From contig NZ_MKQR01000009.1 of assembly GCF_001940455.1 (NCBI RefSeq), forward strand, positions 756,312 to 815,172: a DNA stretch of 58,861 nucleotides, read 5' to 3'. Origin of the DNA: Actinokineospora bangkokensis. GTDB taxonomy: Bacteria; Actinomycetota; Actinomycetes; Mycobacteriales; Pseudonocardiaceae. Within the stretch, counting starts at the first letter, position 1. Each line of letters opens with the position of its first letter. This document shows, one piece after another, positions 40,358 to 49,076 of this stretch. The position numbers and the translations under genes were made by a program. A model generated the notes under the pieces. It saw only the letters and a list, made by a program, of their open reading frames with translations, did no database searches and had not been told where the DNA came from.

Positions 40358-41382
40358 TGCGGGCGACCGTTCGGCACCGGGTGCGGAGGACCATGCTTCT
40401 GGGAGCGCTCTTCCTCGCGGCCGCGGGGTCCCTGGCGGTGACGGTCCGGCGCGTGCGCCGGGAGCCGCGCCGGTTCGGCAACGCGGTGTGGTCCGGTGTC
40501 ACCGCGGTGCTCGTCGTGGCGTGGTTGGTCGCCGTGCTGCCGGGGACGCGGTGGTTCGTCGCGGCGGGCCTCGGCGTGGTCGCGCTGGTGCTGCTCGTGC
40601 TGCCCTGGGCCCTGATCGCGAACGGCGTGGTGATGCTGCGCCGGGAGCGGGTCAGCGCGGCCAACGCGCTCTCGCTGCTCGCGGGCGTCGGGGTGCTGGG
40701 CGTCGTGGTGGGCGCGGCCGTCGTCTTCCTGTCGGACGTGCCCGACTGGCTCACCACCGCCGTCACCTCGGTGGTGCTGGTGGTCGGCTACCTCGCGTTC
40801 CTGTTCGTCGCCCTGCTCGGCTACTGCGCGGTCTACAGCGGGCTCAGCGCGCGCACCCAGCCCGCGGCGGTCATCGTGCTCGGCGCCGGGTTGACCGGTG
40901 GGCGGGTTCCCCCGCTGCTGGCCAGCAGGCTCGACCGCGCGGTCCAGTGGCGGGAGCGCACCGGGTCGGACCCGCTCATCGTCGTCTCCGGCGGTCGGGG
41001 AGCCGACGAGGACGTCTCCGAGGCCGAGGCGATGAGCACCTACCTGCGGGCCGAGGGGGTGCCCGGGAGCCGGATCGTGCTCGAAGAGCGGGCGACGACC
41101 ACCGAGCAGAACCTGCGCGAGAGCATGGACCTGCTGACCAGCGATGGACACACCGGCCCGGTCCTGGCGGTCACCAACGACTACCACGTCTTCCGCACCG
41201 CGGTGCTCGCCCGCAGGCTGGGGCTGCGCGTGGCGGTGGTCGGCGCGCGCACCGCGAGCTACTTCGTCCCGAGCGCCTTCCTGCGCGAGTTCGCCGCGCT
41301 GCTCGTGCAGTACCGGCGTGCGAACGCCGCGGCGATCCTGGTCCTCGCCGCCGTTCCACCCGTGGTGCACCTGCTCGCCTAG
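40354..41382 (+). CDS. YdcF-like membrane protein (DUF218)
   Basis: A 342-residue protein with an N-terminal half of four to five transmembrane helices and a C-terminal DUF218/SanA-YdcF domain. That domain is marked by AAVIVLGAGLTGGRVPPLLASRLDRAV, LIVVSGGRGADEDVSEAEAM, ERATTTEQNLRES and VTNDYHVFRTAVLARRLGL. A final hydrophobic segment follows. Related proteins act in envelope or wall precursor processes, with no settled reaction. ATG 40354 overlaps the marR stop by 4 nt, so marR and ydcF are co-translated. Confidence 0.85.
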   Translation: MMRATVRHRVRRTMLLGALFLAAAGSLAVTVRRVRREPRRFGNAVWSGVTAVLVVAWLVAVLPGTRWFVAAGLGVVALVLLVLPWALIANGVVMLRRERVSAANALSLLAGVGVLGVVVGAAVVFLSDVPDWLTTAVTSVVLVVGYLAFLFVALLGYCAVYSGLSARTQPAAVIVLGAGLTGGRVPPLLASRLDRAVQWRERTGSDPLIVVSGGRGADEDVSEAEAMSTYLRAEGVPGSRIVLEERATTTEQNLRESMDLLTSDGHTGPVLAVTNDYHVFRTAVLARRLGLRVAVVGARTASYFVPSAFLREFAALLVQYRRANAAAILVLAAVPPVVHLLA

Positions 41383-41499
41383 ATCGGAACCTCTCGTCGG
41401 GCAAGACACCCCGCGCGGTCACTCCAGGTACAACCACTCCCCCACAGCGGCCACTCGCCGCTGGTCGACGCGCCTCGGACGTCACGGTGCGTCACCCCC

Positions 41500-41531
41500 T
41501 GGACAACGAGGGCGCATTGGTCTAGACAAAT
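41500..41531 (+). promoter_or_regulatory. Chitinase operon promoter with overlapping DasR-type operator (dre)
   Basis: ATTGGTCTAGACAAAT at 41516-41531 matches the core of the DasR-responsive element consensus (AGTGGTCTAGACCACT), keeping GGTCTAGAC. TGGACA (41500-41505), 17 bp, TAGACA (41523-41528) is a credible promoter whose -10 lies inside the operator. DasR is the GntR-family regulator that responds to glucosamine-6-phosphate and controls chitin and N-acetylglucosamine genes in actinomycetes. The site is about 50 bp upstream of the first chitinase start. Confidence 0.7.
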
Positions 41532-41578
41532 AAGCACGCCGCGGCCCCCCCTGCACGCCGCGCGTCCTGGAGGTTGTC

Positions 41579-43147
41579 ATGCGACGACGCCTGTCCTCTG
41601 CCCTCACCGCGCTCGGCCTCGCCGCGGCCTGCGCGCTCCTGCCCACCACCCCCGCGGCCGCCGCCGGCGAGACCGCCGCCTTCAGCAAGTCCTCCGACTG
41701 GGGAGGCGGCTGGGAGGGGCGGTTCACCGTCAAGAACACCGGTACCGCGGCGATCACCGGCTGGCGGGTCGAGTTCGACCTGCCGAGCGGCACCACGCTC
41801 GGGTCCTACTGGGACGCCCTGCTCACGTCCTCGGGGAACCACCACACGTTCGTCAACCGCGAGTACAACGGCTCGCTCGCCCCCGGCGCGGCGGTCACCT
41901 TCGGGTTCCTGGGCAACGGTTCGGGCGCCCCGCTGAACTGCCGCGTCAACGGCCTCGACTGCTCGGGCACCAGCACGCAGCCCGGCGCGCCCGGGGCACC
42001 GGCCAACGTGCGCGTCACCTCGACCGGTTCGAGCATCAGCCTGGCCTGGGACCCCGCCCAGGGCACGGTCAGCGGCTACCGGGTCTACGAGGGCAGCACC
42101 CTGCGCTCCACCACGACCGGCACCAGCGCCTCGTTCACCGGCATCCCCGCGTGCTCGTCGCGCACCTACGCCGTCGCCGCCTACAACAGCGCGGGCGAGA
42201 CCCGCGCCACCGCGGTCACCGGCACCACGACCGGCTGCCAGCAGGCCGACCTGCCGAGCCACATCCTCACCGGCTACTGGCACAACTTCGTCAACCCGGC
42301 GACCGAGCTGCGGCTGTCGGCGGTGCCCGATGAGTACGACGTGGTCGCGGTCGCGTTCGCCGAGGCGTCCAGCACGCCGGGCGCGGTCACCTTCGGGGTC
42401 GACCCGGAGCTGTCCGCGGCGCTCGGCGGCTACACCGACGCCCAGTTCACCGCCGACGTCGCGGCGCTGAAGTCGCGCGGCAAGAAGGTGATCCTGTCCG
42501 TGGGCGGCGAGGCGGGCCGGGTGGCGGTCGGTGACGCGACCTCGGCGGCGAACTTCGCGAGCAGCGTCCGGTCGATCATGACCCGGTACGGCTTCGACGG
42601 GGTGGACATCGACCTGGAGAACGGGCTGAACCCCACCTACATGGCCCAGGCGCTGCGCACCCTGCGCGGCCAGGTCGGCTCCGGCCTGATCATCACGATG
42701 GCGCCGCAGACGATCGACATGCAGTCCACCGGCAGCTCGTACTTCGCCCTGGCGCTGGGCATCAAGGACATCCTGACGGTGGTGCACACGCAGTTCTACA
42801 ACTCCGGCTCGATGCTGGGCTGCGACCAGTCGGCCGCCTACGGCCAGGGCTCGGTCAACTTCATCACCGCGCTGGCCTGCATCCAGCTGGAGAACGGCCT
42901 GCGCCCGGACCAGGTCGCCATCGGCCTGCCCGCGGGCCAGGGCGCGGCGGGCGGCGGCGTGGTGGCGCCGTCGGTGGTCAACAACGCGCTGGACTGCCTC
43001 GCGCGCGCCACCAACTGCGGCTCGTTCCGGCCGCCGCGCACCTACCCCGGGATCCGGGGTGCGATGACCTGGTCGATCAACTGGGACGTCACGAACGGCA
43101 ACAGCTTCGCGCGCACGGTCGCCCCGCACCTGGACACGCTGCCGTGA
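41579..43147 (+). CDS. Secreted GH18 chitinase with CBM2-like and FN3 domains (Chi1)
   Basis: A 522-residue secreted chitinase. Signal peptide residues 1-29 (ALGLAAACALLPTTPAAAA). A CBM2-type binding module covers ~30-122, with SSDWGGGWEGRFTVKNTGTAAITGW and the usual aromatic positions. A fibronectin type III domain covers ~140-222, and a GH18 barrel ~232-522. The GH18 motif D340-G-V-D-I-D-L-E347 is intact, so Glu347 is the catalytic acid; the SxGG motif is ILSVGGE. ATG 41579 has GGAGG five bases upstream. It hydrolyses chitin outside the cell. Its stop overlaps the next gene by 4 nt (GTGA). A DasR-type operator precedes it. Confidence 0.93.
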   Translation: MRRRLSSALTALGLAAACALLPTTPAAAAGETAAFSKSSDWGGGWEGRFTVKNTGTAAITGWRVEFDLPSGTTLGSYWDALLTSSGNHHTFVNREYNGSLAPGAAVTFGFLGNGSGAPLNCRVNGLDCSGTSTQPGAPGAPANVRVTSTGSSISLAWDPAQGTVSGYRVYEGSTLRSTTTGTSASFTGIPACSSRTYAVAAYNSAGETRATAVTGTTTGCQQADLPSHILTGYWHNFVNPATELRLSAVPDEYDVVAVAFAEASSTPGAVTFGVDPELSAALGGYTDAQFTADVAALKSRGKKVILSVGGEAGRVAVGDATSAANFASSVRSIMTRYGFDGVDIDLENGLNPTYMAQALRTLRGQVGSGLIITMAPQTIDMQSTGSSYFALALGIKDILTVVHTQFYNSGSMLGCDQSAAYGQGSVNFITALACIQLENGLRPDQVAIGLPAGQGAAGGGVVAPSVVNNALDCLARATNCGSFRPPRTYPGIRGAMTWSINWDVTNGNSFARTVAPHLDTLP

Positions 43148-44880
43148 GGCGGGCGATCGCGGCGCTGGCCGCCGTCCTGCTGCCGCTCACGGGGGTGGTG
43201 CCCGCGTCGGCCGCGAACCTGCTGACCAACGCGGGCTTCGAGTCCGGCACCCTCGACGGCTGGTCCTGCGCGGGCGGGTCGGTGGTCTCGACCCCGGTCC
43301 ACTCGGGCACCCGCGCGCTCGCCGCCGCGGACTACGGCAAGTGCGCGCAGACCGTGGCCGTGCGGCCGAGCACCACGTACACGGTGTCGGCGTGGGTGCG
43401 CGGCAACCCGGTGTACCTGGGGGTGACCGGTGGGCCCTCGACGTGGGCCGCGCCCTCGGCCTACCAGCAGCTGTCGCTGACGTTCACCAGCGGCCCGGGC
43501 CAGACCTCGGCCGAGCTGTACCTGCACGGCTGGTACGGCGCGGGCACCTACTACGCCGACGACGTGGTGCTCGACGGCCCGGGTGGCGGCACGCCGGGCA
43601 CGCCCGCGACACCGGGTGGTCCGACGGCGACCGCCACGGCGTCGTCGATCGCGCTGAGCTGGCCCGCCGCCTCCGGCGCGACCGGCTACCGCGTGTACGA
43701 GGGCACGGCCCTGCGCGCCACGACGTCCGGCACCTCGACGACGATCTCCGGGCTGGGCGCGTGCACGACGCACACCTACGCGGTCGCGGCGTACAACGCG
43801 GCGGGTGAGTCGGGCCGCAGCGCCGAGGTGTCGGCCACGACGGCGGGGTGCCAGCAGGCCGACCTGCCCAGGCACGCGCTGATCGGCTACCTGCACACGA
43901 GCTTCGCCAACGGCTCCGGCTACGTGCGGATGGCCGACGTCCCGGCCGCGTGGGACGTCATCAACCTCGCCTTCGGCGAGCCGACGTCGGTGACCAGCGG
44001 CGACATCCGGTTCGCGCTCTGCCCGGTGGCCGAGTGCCCGAACGTCGAGTCGGAGGCGGAGTTCACCGCCGCGGTCCGCGCCAAGCAGGCGCAGGGCAAG
44101 AAGGTGCTGCTGTCGATCGGCGGCCAGAACGGCCAGGTGCAGCTGACCACGGCCGCGGCGCGGGACAGGTTCGTGGCGTCGGTGTCGGCCATCGTCGACC
44201 GGTACGGCCTCAACGGCCTCGACGTCGACTTCGAGGGCCACTCCCTCTACCTCGACCAGGGTGACACCGACTTCCGCAACCCGACGACCCCGGTGGTGGT
44301 GAACCTCATCGCCGCGCTGCGGTCGCTGAAGTCCCGCTACGGCGCGGGTTTCGTGCTGTCGATGGCACCGGAGACCTTCTTCGTCCAGGTGGGCCACCAG
44401 TTCTACGGCGGCACCGGCGCCGGGGACAACCGGACCGGTTCCTACCTGCCGGTGATCCACGCGCTGCGGGACGCGCTGACCGTGCTGCACGTCCAGGACT
44501 ACAACTCCGGTCCGGTGATGGGCCTGGACGGCCAGTACCACACGATGGGCGGCGCGGACTTCCACGTCGCCATGACCGACATGCTCAAGGCCGGGTTCCC
44601 CGTCGCCAACACCGGTCAGGTGTTCCCCGGCCTGCGCGAGGACCAGATCGCGTTCGGGGTGCCCGCCGCGGTCAGCGCGGGCAACGGCCACACCGCGCCC
44701 GCCGCCGTGCAGCAGGCGCTGACCTGCCTGACCCGAAACCAGGGCTGCGGGGGCTACGCGCTGCGCGGCGGGGCGTCACCGGCCCTGCGCGGGCTGATGA
44801 CGTGGTCGATCAACTGGGACCGCTACTACGGGTGGGAGTTCCAGAACAGCCACCGGCCGTTCCTGGACACCCTGCCCTGA
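43144..44880 (+). CDS. Secreted GH18 chitinase with N-terminal carbohydrate-binding and FN3 domains (Chi2)
   Basis: A 578-residue secreted chitinase. Signal peptide ~1-23 (IAALAAVLLPLTGVVPASA). A jelly-roll CBM4/CBM16-like module covers ~25-146 (NLLTNAGFESGTLDGWSC, YYADDVVLDG). FN3 covers ~155-235 and GH18 ~243-578. The catalytic motif reads N357-G-L-D-V-D-F-E364: the first Asp of DxxDxDxE is Asn, but Glu364 and the paired Asps remain. The FN3-to-GH18 junction GCQQADLP is identical to that of Chi1, indicating tandem duplication with exchange of the binding module. GTG 43144 overlaps the Chi1 stop. Confidence 0.93.
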   Translation: MRRAIAALAAVLLPLTGVVPASAANLLTNAGFESGTLDGWSCAGGSVVSTPVHSGTRALAAADYGKCAQTVAVRPSTTYTVSAWVRGNPVYLGVTGGPSTWAAPSAYQQLSLTFTSGPGQTSAELYLHGWYGAGTYYADDVVLDGPGGGTPGTPATPGGPTATATASSIALSWPAASGATGYRVYEGTALRATTSGTSTTISGLGACTTHTYAVAAYNAAGESGRSAEVSATTAGCQQADLPRHALIGYLHTSFANGSGYVRMADVPAAWDVINLAFGEPTSVTSGDIRFALCPVAECPNVESEAEFTAAVRAKQAQGKKVLLSIGGQNGQVQLTTAAARDRFVASVSAIVDRYGLNGLDVDFEGHSLYLDQGDTDFRNPTTPVVVNLIAALRSLKSRYGAGFVLSMAPETFFVQVGHQFYGGTGAGDNRTGSYLPVIHALRDALTVLHVQDYNSGPVMGLDGQYHTMGGADFHVAMTDMLKAGFPVANTGQVFPGLREDQIAFGVPAAVSAGNGHTAPAAVQQALTCLTRNQGCGGYALRGGASPALRGLMTWSINWDRYYGWEFQNSHRPFLDTLP

Positions 44881-44900
44881 CCCACCAGCGGGCCGGGACA

Positions 44901-44937
44901 CCGGGCGCCCTCGTCGGGGCATGGCGAGGGCGCCCGG
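44901..44937. terminator. Bidirectional hairpin terminator after the chitinases
   Basis: CCGGGCGCCCTCG (44901-44913) and CGAGGGCGCCCGG (44925-44937) form a perfect 13-bp stem with an 11-nt loop, between the end of Chi2 and the end of the convergent ABC permease gene. Confidence 0.75.
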
Positions 44938-44946
44938 TCCCGCGCG

Positions 44947-45690
44947 CTACTCCCAGCGGAAGGTGCGGGCGGCGATGGCGCTGAACACGACCGTGTAGGC
45001 CGCCATCAGGCCCAGTTGCAGCGCGGGCGGGAAGTCGCCGCTCCACGAGTCCCGGATGGCCTGCAGGGCCGCGCCCATCGGGGTGGCGGTGCCGATGGCC
45101 GACAGCGGGCCGGGCAGCAGCTCGACCGGGGTCCACACGCCTGCGAGGAACAGCAGCGGGAACATCACCGCCAGGCCGATCGCGGTCGCGGACTTGCTGC
45201 TCTTGACCACCGCGCCGATCAGCAGGCCCAGCGACAGCACGGTGGTGGTGCTGAGCACGAACGCCAGCACGAAGCCTGCGGGGTTGCCGGGCGGCTTGAC
45301 GCCGAAGGCGAAGCGGGCGAACACGATCAGCAGCACGACCGCGGCGATGGCCAGCAGGACGTTGACGATGATCTGGGCGACCAGCAGCAGCGTCGGGGAG
45401 ACCGGCGAGGCGGCCAGCCTGCGCAGCACGCCGCGCTCGCGGTAGGTGGCCAGGTACACCGGCATGATGCTCAGGCCCAGCACCGCGAGCACCACCAGCA
45501 CGGTGACGCCGGGGATGAACGTGTCGATCACCGCGGCGCCGCCGAAGCCGTCGTAGGGCTGGCGGAAGCCGGGGATGATGCCGAAGATCGTCATCAGGAA
45601 CAGCGGGAACGCCAGCGTCATCACCGCGGTCGCGGGGTCGCGCAGCATGAGCTTGGTCTCGGTGAAGGTCATCTTGCCCAGGGCGTTCAT
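44947..45690 (-). CDS. ABC-2 type transporter permease
   Basis: A 247-residue permease with six hydrophobic segments. It begins MNALGKMTFTETKLMLRDPATAVMTLAFPL, the typical N-terminus of DrrB/ABC-2 exporters, and has the conserved G-V-W-T-P-(V/I) turn (LAGVWTPVELLPGPLS) before the last helices. ATG 45690 overlaps the ATPase stop by 4 nt. With the ATPase it should form a drug or lipid exporter. The location beside a PKS cluster suggests self-resistance or product export, but this is inference. Confidence 0.9.
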   Translation of the reverse strand: MNALGKMTFTETKLMLRDPATAVMTLAFPLFLMTIFGIIPGFRQPYDGFGGAAVIDTFIPGVTVLVVLAVLGLSIMPVYLATYRERGVLRRLAASPVSPTLLLVAQIIVNVLLAIAAVVLLIVFARFAFGVKPPGNPAGFVLAFVLSTTTVLSLGLLIGAVVKSSKSATAIGLAVMFPLLFLAGVWTPVELLPGPLSAIGTATPMGAALQAIRDSWSGDFPPALQLGLMAAYTVVFSAIAARTFRWE

Positions 45691-46619
45691 CGGGCGGCCT
45701 CCTCGGTCTGGGTGGGGGCGGGGGCGGCACCGGTCATGGCGAGGAACGCGTCCTCCAACCCGGCCTGGTGCACCTGCAGCCCGGTCGGGACGACGTCGAG
45801 GCGGGCCAGCGCGGTGGTCAGCACCTGGAGCAGGTCGCCGGAGCCGGTGACGCTGACCGACTCGCCCTTGCGGTCCACGCCCGCGACGCCGGGCAGCGCC
45901 AGCAGGGTGTCGTCACCGACGGGGGCCGACGGGGTGAAGCTGACGCGCTGGTCGCCGCCCGCGCGGGCGACGATCGCGGCCGGGGTGTCCACGGCGGCGA
46001 CCGCGCCGTCGTGGAAGACCGCGACCCGGTCGCAGAGCCGCTCGGCCTCGTCCATGAAGTGCGTGACGAGCAGGACGGTGACGCCGCGGTCGCGGATGCG
46101 CTCGATGAGGTGCCAGGTGTCGCGGCGGGCCTGCGGGTCCAGCCCGGTGGTCAGCTCGTCGAGGATGGCGACCTTGGGGTTGCCGACCAGGGCCAAGGCG
46201 ATGAACAGCCGCTGCTTCTGCCCGCCGGAGAGCTTGCCGAAGCGGGCGTTGCGCTTCTCGGCCAGGCCCCACTCCTCCAGCAGGGACTTCCAGTCCGCGG
46301 GGTGGGCGTGGAAGGAGCTGTAGAGGTCGAGCGCCTCCCAGACCTTCATGTTGTCCGGCAGCGCGCTCTCCTGCAGCTGCACGCCCAGGTCGGCGCGCAG
46401 GGCGGCGGGGTGCTCGGCGGGGTTCATGCCCAGGACGCTGATCCGCCCGGAGTCGGCCCGGCGCAGGCCCTCCAGGCACTCGACGGTCGTGGTCTTGCCC
46501 GCGCCGTTGCGGCCCAGGATGCCGAAGACCTCGCCCTCCTCGACGGAGAACGTCACGTCGCGCAGCGCGACGTGGTCGCCGTACCGCTTGGCCAGGTGCT
46601 CGACTTCGATGATCGGCAT
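45687..46619 (-). CDS. ABC transporter ATP-binding protein (DrrA-like)
   Basis: A 310-residue ATPase. Walker A is GRNGAGKTTTVE, the signature is LSGGQKQRLFIAL and Walker B is KVAILDELTTGLD, all intact. The C-terminal ~75 residues (RVSFTPSAPVGDDTLLALPGV onward) are the regulatory extension found in DrrA-type drug exporters. ATG 46619 was chosen as the start of PIIEVEHLAKRYGDHVAL, with GGAGG nearby; the frame to 46751 was rejected. It is divergent from the epimerase gene at 46916 across 296 bp in which I see no other gene. Confidence 0.92.
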   Translation of the reverse strand: MPIIEVEHLAKRYGDHVALRDVTFSVEEGEVFGILGRNGAGKTTTVECLEGLRRADSGRISVLGMNPAEHPAALRADLGVQLQESALPDNMKVWEALDLYSSFHAHPADWKSLLEEWGLAEKRNARFGKLSGGQKQRLFIALALVGNPKVAILDELTTGLDPQARRDTWHLIERIRDRGVTVLLVTHFMDEAERLCDRVAVFHDGAVAAVDTPAAIVARAGGDQRVSFTPSAPVGDDTLLALPGVAGVDRKGESVSVTGSGDLLQVLTTALARLDVVPTGLQVHQAGLEDAFLAMTGAAPAPTQTEEAAR

Positions 46620-46915
46620 CGTCGCGATCCCTCCACTTCCCGCGATCTTGGGGACAAGGCTATTGCCCGCCCGCCCGCGGCGACATCCGTGTACGCCCCC
46701 GACCCGGTGGGCCTTCCCCCACCCCCCGATTGGAGCAGCCAGCACGTCCATCAGCAGCTCGACCAGGGCGAACAGGGGTTGTCCGCGCGCGCGGTAGGGG
46801 ATGCGCAGGGGGATCCGGACCCGTTGGTGTGCGCTAGAAAACAGCTTTGTCAGGGCGTACCGGCACCACAGTCCGTTGACCGGCGCGCGACAGCGCTCTC
46901 AGTGGACGGTGCCAC

Positions 46916-47674
46916 ATGCGGATCATCGGGAACGGGTTCTTAGCGCGACACCTGAGCACCCTGGTCGACCGGCACCCCGGCGCCGTCGTGCTGGCGGCGG
47001 GGGTGTCGCTGGTGTCCACCGGCGACCACGACGCGGCGTTCGCCAGGGAGCGGGCGCTGGTGGCCGAGACCGCCCGCCGCTGCCGCGAGCGCGGCGAGGT
47101 CCTGGTGCTGCTGTCGACGGCCTCGGCCGCGGTGTACGGCACGCCGGGCTGCCTGGGCGAGGAGGAGTGCGCGCACGAGGGCACCACGCCCTACGGCAGG
47201 CACAAGCGGGACATGGAGCGGGTGGTGCGCGAGAGCGGCTGCCGGTGGCTGGTGCTGCGCCTGACCCACCTCGTCGGACCGGACCAGCCCGCGCACCAGC
47301 TGGTCCCGACCCTCATCCGCGACGCCCGCTCGGGCGTCGTCCGCGTCTTCACCCGCGCCCGCCGGGACCTGATGGACGTGCAGGACTTCCTGGCCGCGCT
47401 GGACGCGCTGCTGGCCGCCGGTGTCACCGGCGAGGTCGTCAACGTCGCCTCCGGCGTCTCGGTGCCGGTGCTCGACGTCGTCCAGCACGTGACCGGGCTG
47501 CTGGGGGTCGTCCCGCAGTTCGACCTCGTCGACCGCCGCAGCGACCACGTGGTGCGGGTGTCCCGGCTGCGCGAGCTGACCGGCAGGGCCGAGCTGGGGG
47601 CGCTGGGGTACCGGGACGTGCTCGACCGGTACGTGCCCGTCCTGGACGCCCAGCAGGGCCAGTTCGTCCGCTGA
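46916..47674 (+). CDS. NAD-dependent epimerase/dehydratase-like protein
   Basis: A 252-residue SDR. The N-terminus is compact (MRIIGNGFLARHLSTL), so the glycine-rich motif is GNGFL rather than the full GxxGxxG. LLSTASAAVYG and YGRHKRDMERVV provide the Ser, Tyr and Lys of the SDR triad. GEVVNVASGVSVPVLDVV resembles sugar-nucleotide epimerases of secondary-metabolite clusters. It is convergent with the FAD monooxygenase (16 bp between stops), so it may belong to the PKS cluster border. The substrate is unknown. Confidence 0.75.
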   Translation: MRIIGNGFLARHLSTLVDRHPGAVVLAAGVSLVSTGDHDAAFARERALVAETARRCRERGEVLVLLSTASAAVYGTPGCLGEEECAHEGTTPYGRHKRDMERVVRESGCRWLVLRLTHLVGPDQPAHQLVPTLIRDARSGVVRVFTRARRDLMDVQDFLAALDALLAAGVTGEVVNVASGVSVPVLDVVQHVTGLLGVVPQFDLVDRRSDHVVRVSRLRELTGRAELGALGYRDVLDRYVPVLDAQQGQFVR

Positions 47675-47690
47675 GGACACCCGGGGGCGC

Positions 47691-49076
47691 TCAGCCCGTC
47701 GGGAGCGCCCCCCGCACCACGCGCCACTCGTCGTCGCGCAGGGGCACCTCGCGCAGGGCCGGGCGGGCGCCCGCGCCGGTCATGGCCGCGACGACCTCGG
47801 GCCGCTGGAGCGCGGCGAAGGTCGAGTTGACGGTGATGACCTCGGTCATGGCGGCGTTGACCACGGGGTGCCGCAGGGCGAGCGCGCCCACCCAGCGGGA
47901 GATGTTCTCCGCCTCCGCGGTGGGGACCAGCGCGGCGCGGTCGACCAGGGTGGTGCGGCAGTCGGGGTAGCGCACGTCCTGGGTGGTGGCCGCGGTCCAG
48001 GGCGTCTCCACGACCTCCGCGATGGCGCGCTGCGCGCGGGCGGCGAGGCCCGGGGCGTGGCCGTGCCCGCGCAGCGCGCGGGACAGCGCCACCGCGGAGC
48101 GGGCGGCCGAGGACATGCCGGTGCCGTAGACGGGGTTGAACGCCACCACGGAGTCCCCGAGGGCGACCAGGCCCTCCGGCCAGCCCTCGCCCCCGCAGTG
48201 CAACCTGCGGTTGGCGGCGCTGCGCGAGGCGCGCGGGGCGGTCAGCGGCTCGGCGGCGCCCATGAGGCGGGCGATCACCGGGTCGCGCAGGGAGGCGGCG
48301 TACTCGGCGAAGCCCGCCTCGTCGACCGGCGGGGTGGCGCCCCGGGTGCCGGTGAGGCTGATGATCCACCGACCGTCCTCGACCGGGACGAGGCTGGCCG
48401 AGCGGCCGGGCTGCCCGCTGCGGTAGTCGGCGAAGACGTTGACCACCGGGAAGCCGGTCTCCGCGCCGCGCGGGGCGGCGAACACGCGGGTGCTGTAGGC
48501 CAGCCCGGAGTCGACCACCTCCTCGGCGGGCTCCGGGGCGCCGAGGGCGGTCAGCCAGTGGCCCAGGCGCGAGGCGCGGCCGGTGCAGTCGACCACGAGG
48601 TCGGCGGGCACGACCTCGCCGTCGACGACGACCCCGGTGACCCGCCCCGCGGTGCCCGCCAGCCCGTCGACCTCGCCCGCGCGCACGGTCACCCCGGGCA
48701 GGGCGAGCGCGGCCTCGCGGACGGTCCAGTCGGTGAGGTCGCGGGTGCAGGTGATCATGAACTCGGTGGCCGGGAACCGGTGCTGCCAGCCGTCGGCGGA
48801 CAGCGTCACCACGTCCTCGGGCACGCCGAGGCGGTGCGCGCCGCGGGCGCGCAGCCGGTCGGTGGTGCCGGGCAGCAGCTCGTCCATCGCGCGGGCGCCG
48901 CCGGACATGAGCACGTGCAGGTGCTGGGCCTGCGGCACGCCGCGGCGCGGGCGCGGGCCGTCGGGCAGCGCGTCGCGCTCGACCACGGTGACCCGGTCGG
49001 TGCGCCCGGCCAGGGCGGCGGCGGCCAGCGTCCCGGCGAGGCCGCCGCCGAGGACGACCGCGTGCGTCGGGTTCAT
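47691..49076 (-). CDS. FAD-dependent monooxygenase/epoxidase-like tailoring enzyme
   Basis: A 461-residue flavoprotein. [18 protein letters not shown] at residues ~5-22 is the ADP-binding GxGxxG motif, [27 protein letters not shown] is the arginine- and histidine-rich loop seen in the epoxidase family that includes polyether epoxidases (MonCI-like), and [21 protein letters not shown] is the second FAD (GD) motif. ATG 49076 overlaps the PKS stop by 4 nt, so it is co-translated with the terminal module and probably oxidises its product. Whether it epoxidises or hydroxylates cannot be told. Confidence 0.85.
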   Translation of the reverse strand: MNPTHAVVLGGGLAGTLAAAALAGRTDRVTVVERDALPDGPRPRRGVPQAQHLHVLMSGGARAMDELLPGTTDRLRARGAHRLGVPEDVVTLSADGWQHRFPATEFMITCTRDLTDWTVREAALALPGVTVRAGEVDGLAGTAGRVTGVVVDGEVVPADLVVDCTGRASRLGHWLTALGAPEPAEEVVDSGLAYSTRVFAAPRGAETGFPVVNVFADYRSGQPGRSASLVPVEDGRWIISLTGTRGATPPVDEAGFAEYAASLRDPVIARLMGAAEPLTAPRASRSAANRRLHCGGEGWPEGLVALGDSVVAFNPVYGTGMSSAARSAVALSRALRGHGHAPGLAARAQRAIAEVVETPWTAATTQDVRYPDCRTTLVDRAALVPTAEAENISRWVGALALRHPVVNAAMTEVITVNSTFAALQRPEVVAAMTGAGARPALREVPLRDDEWRVVRGALPTG

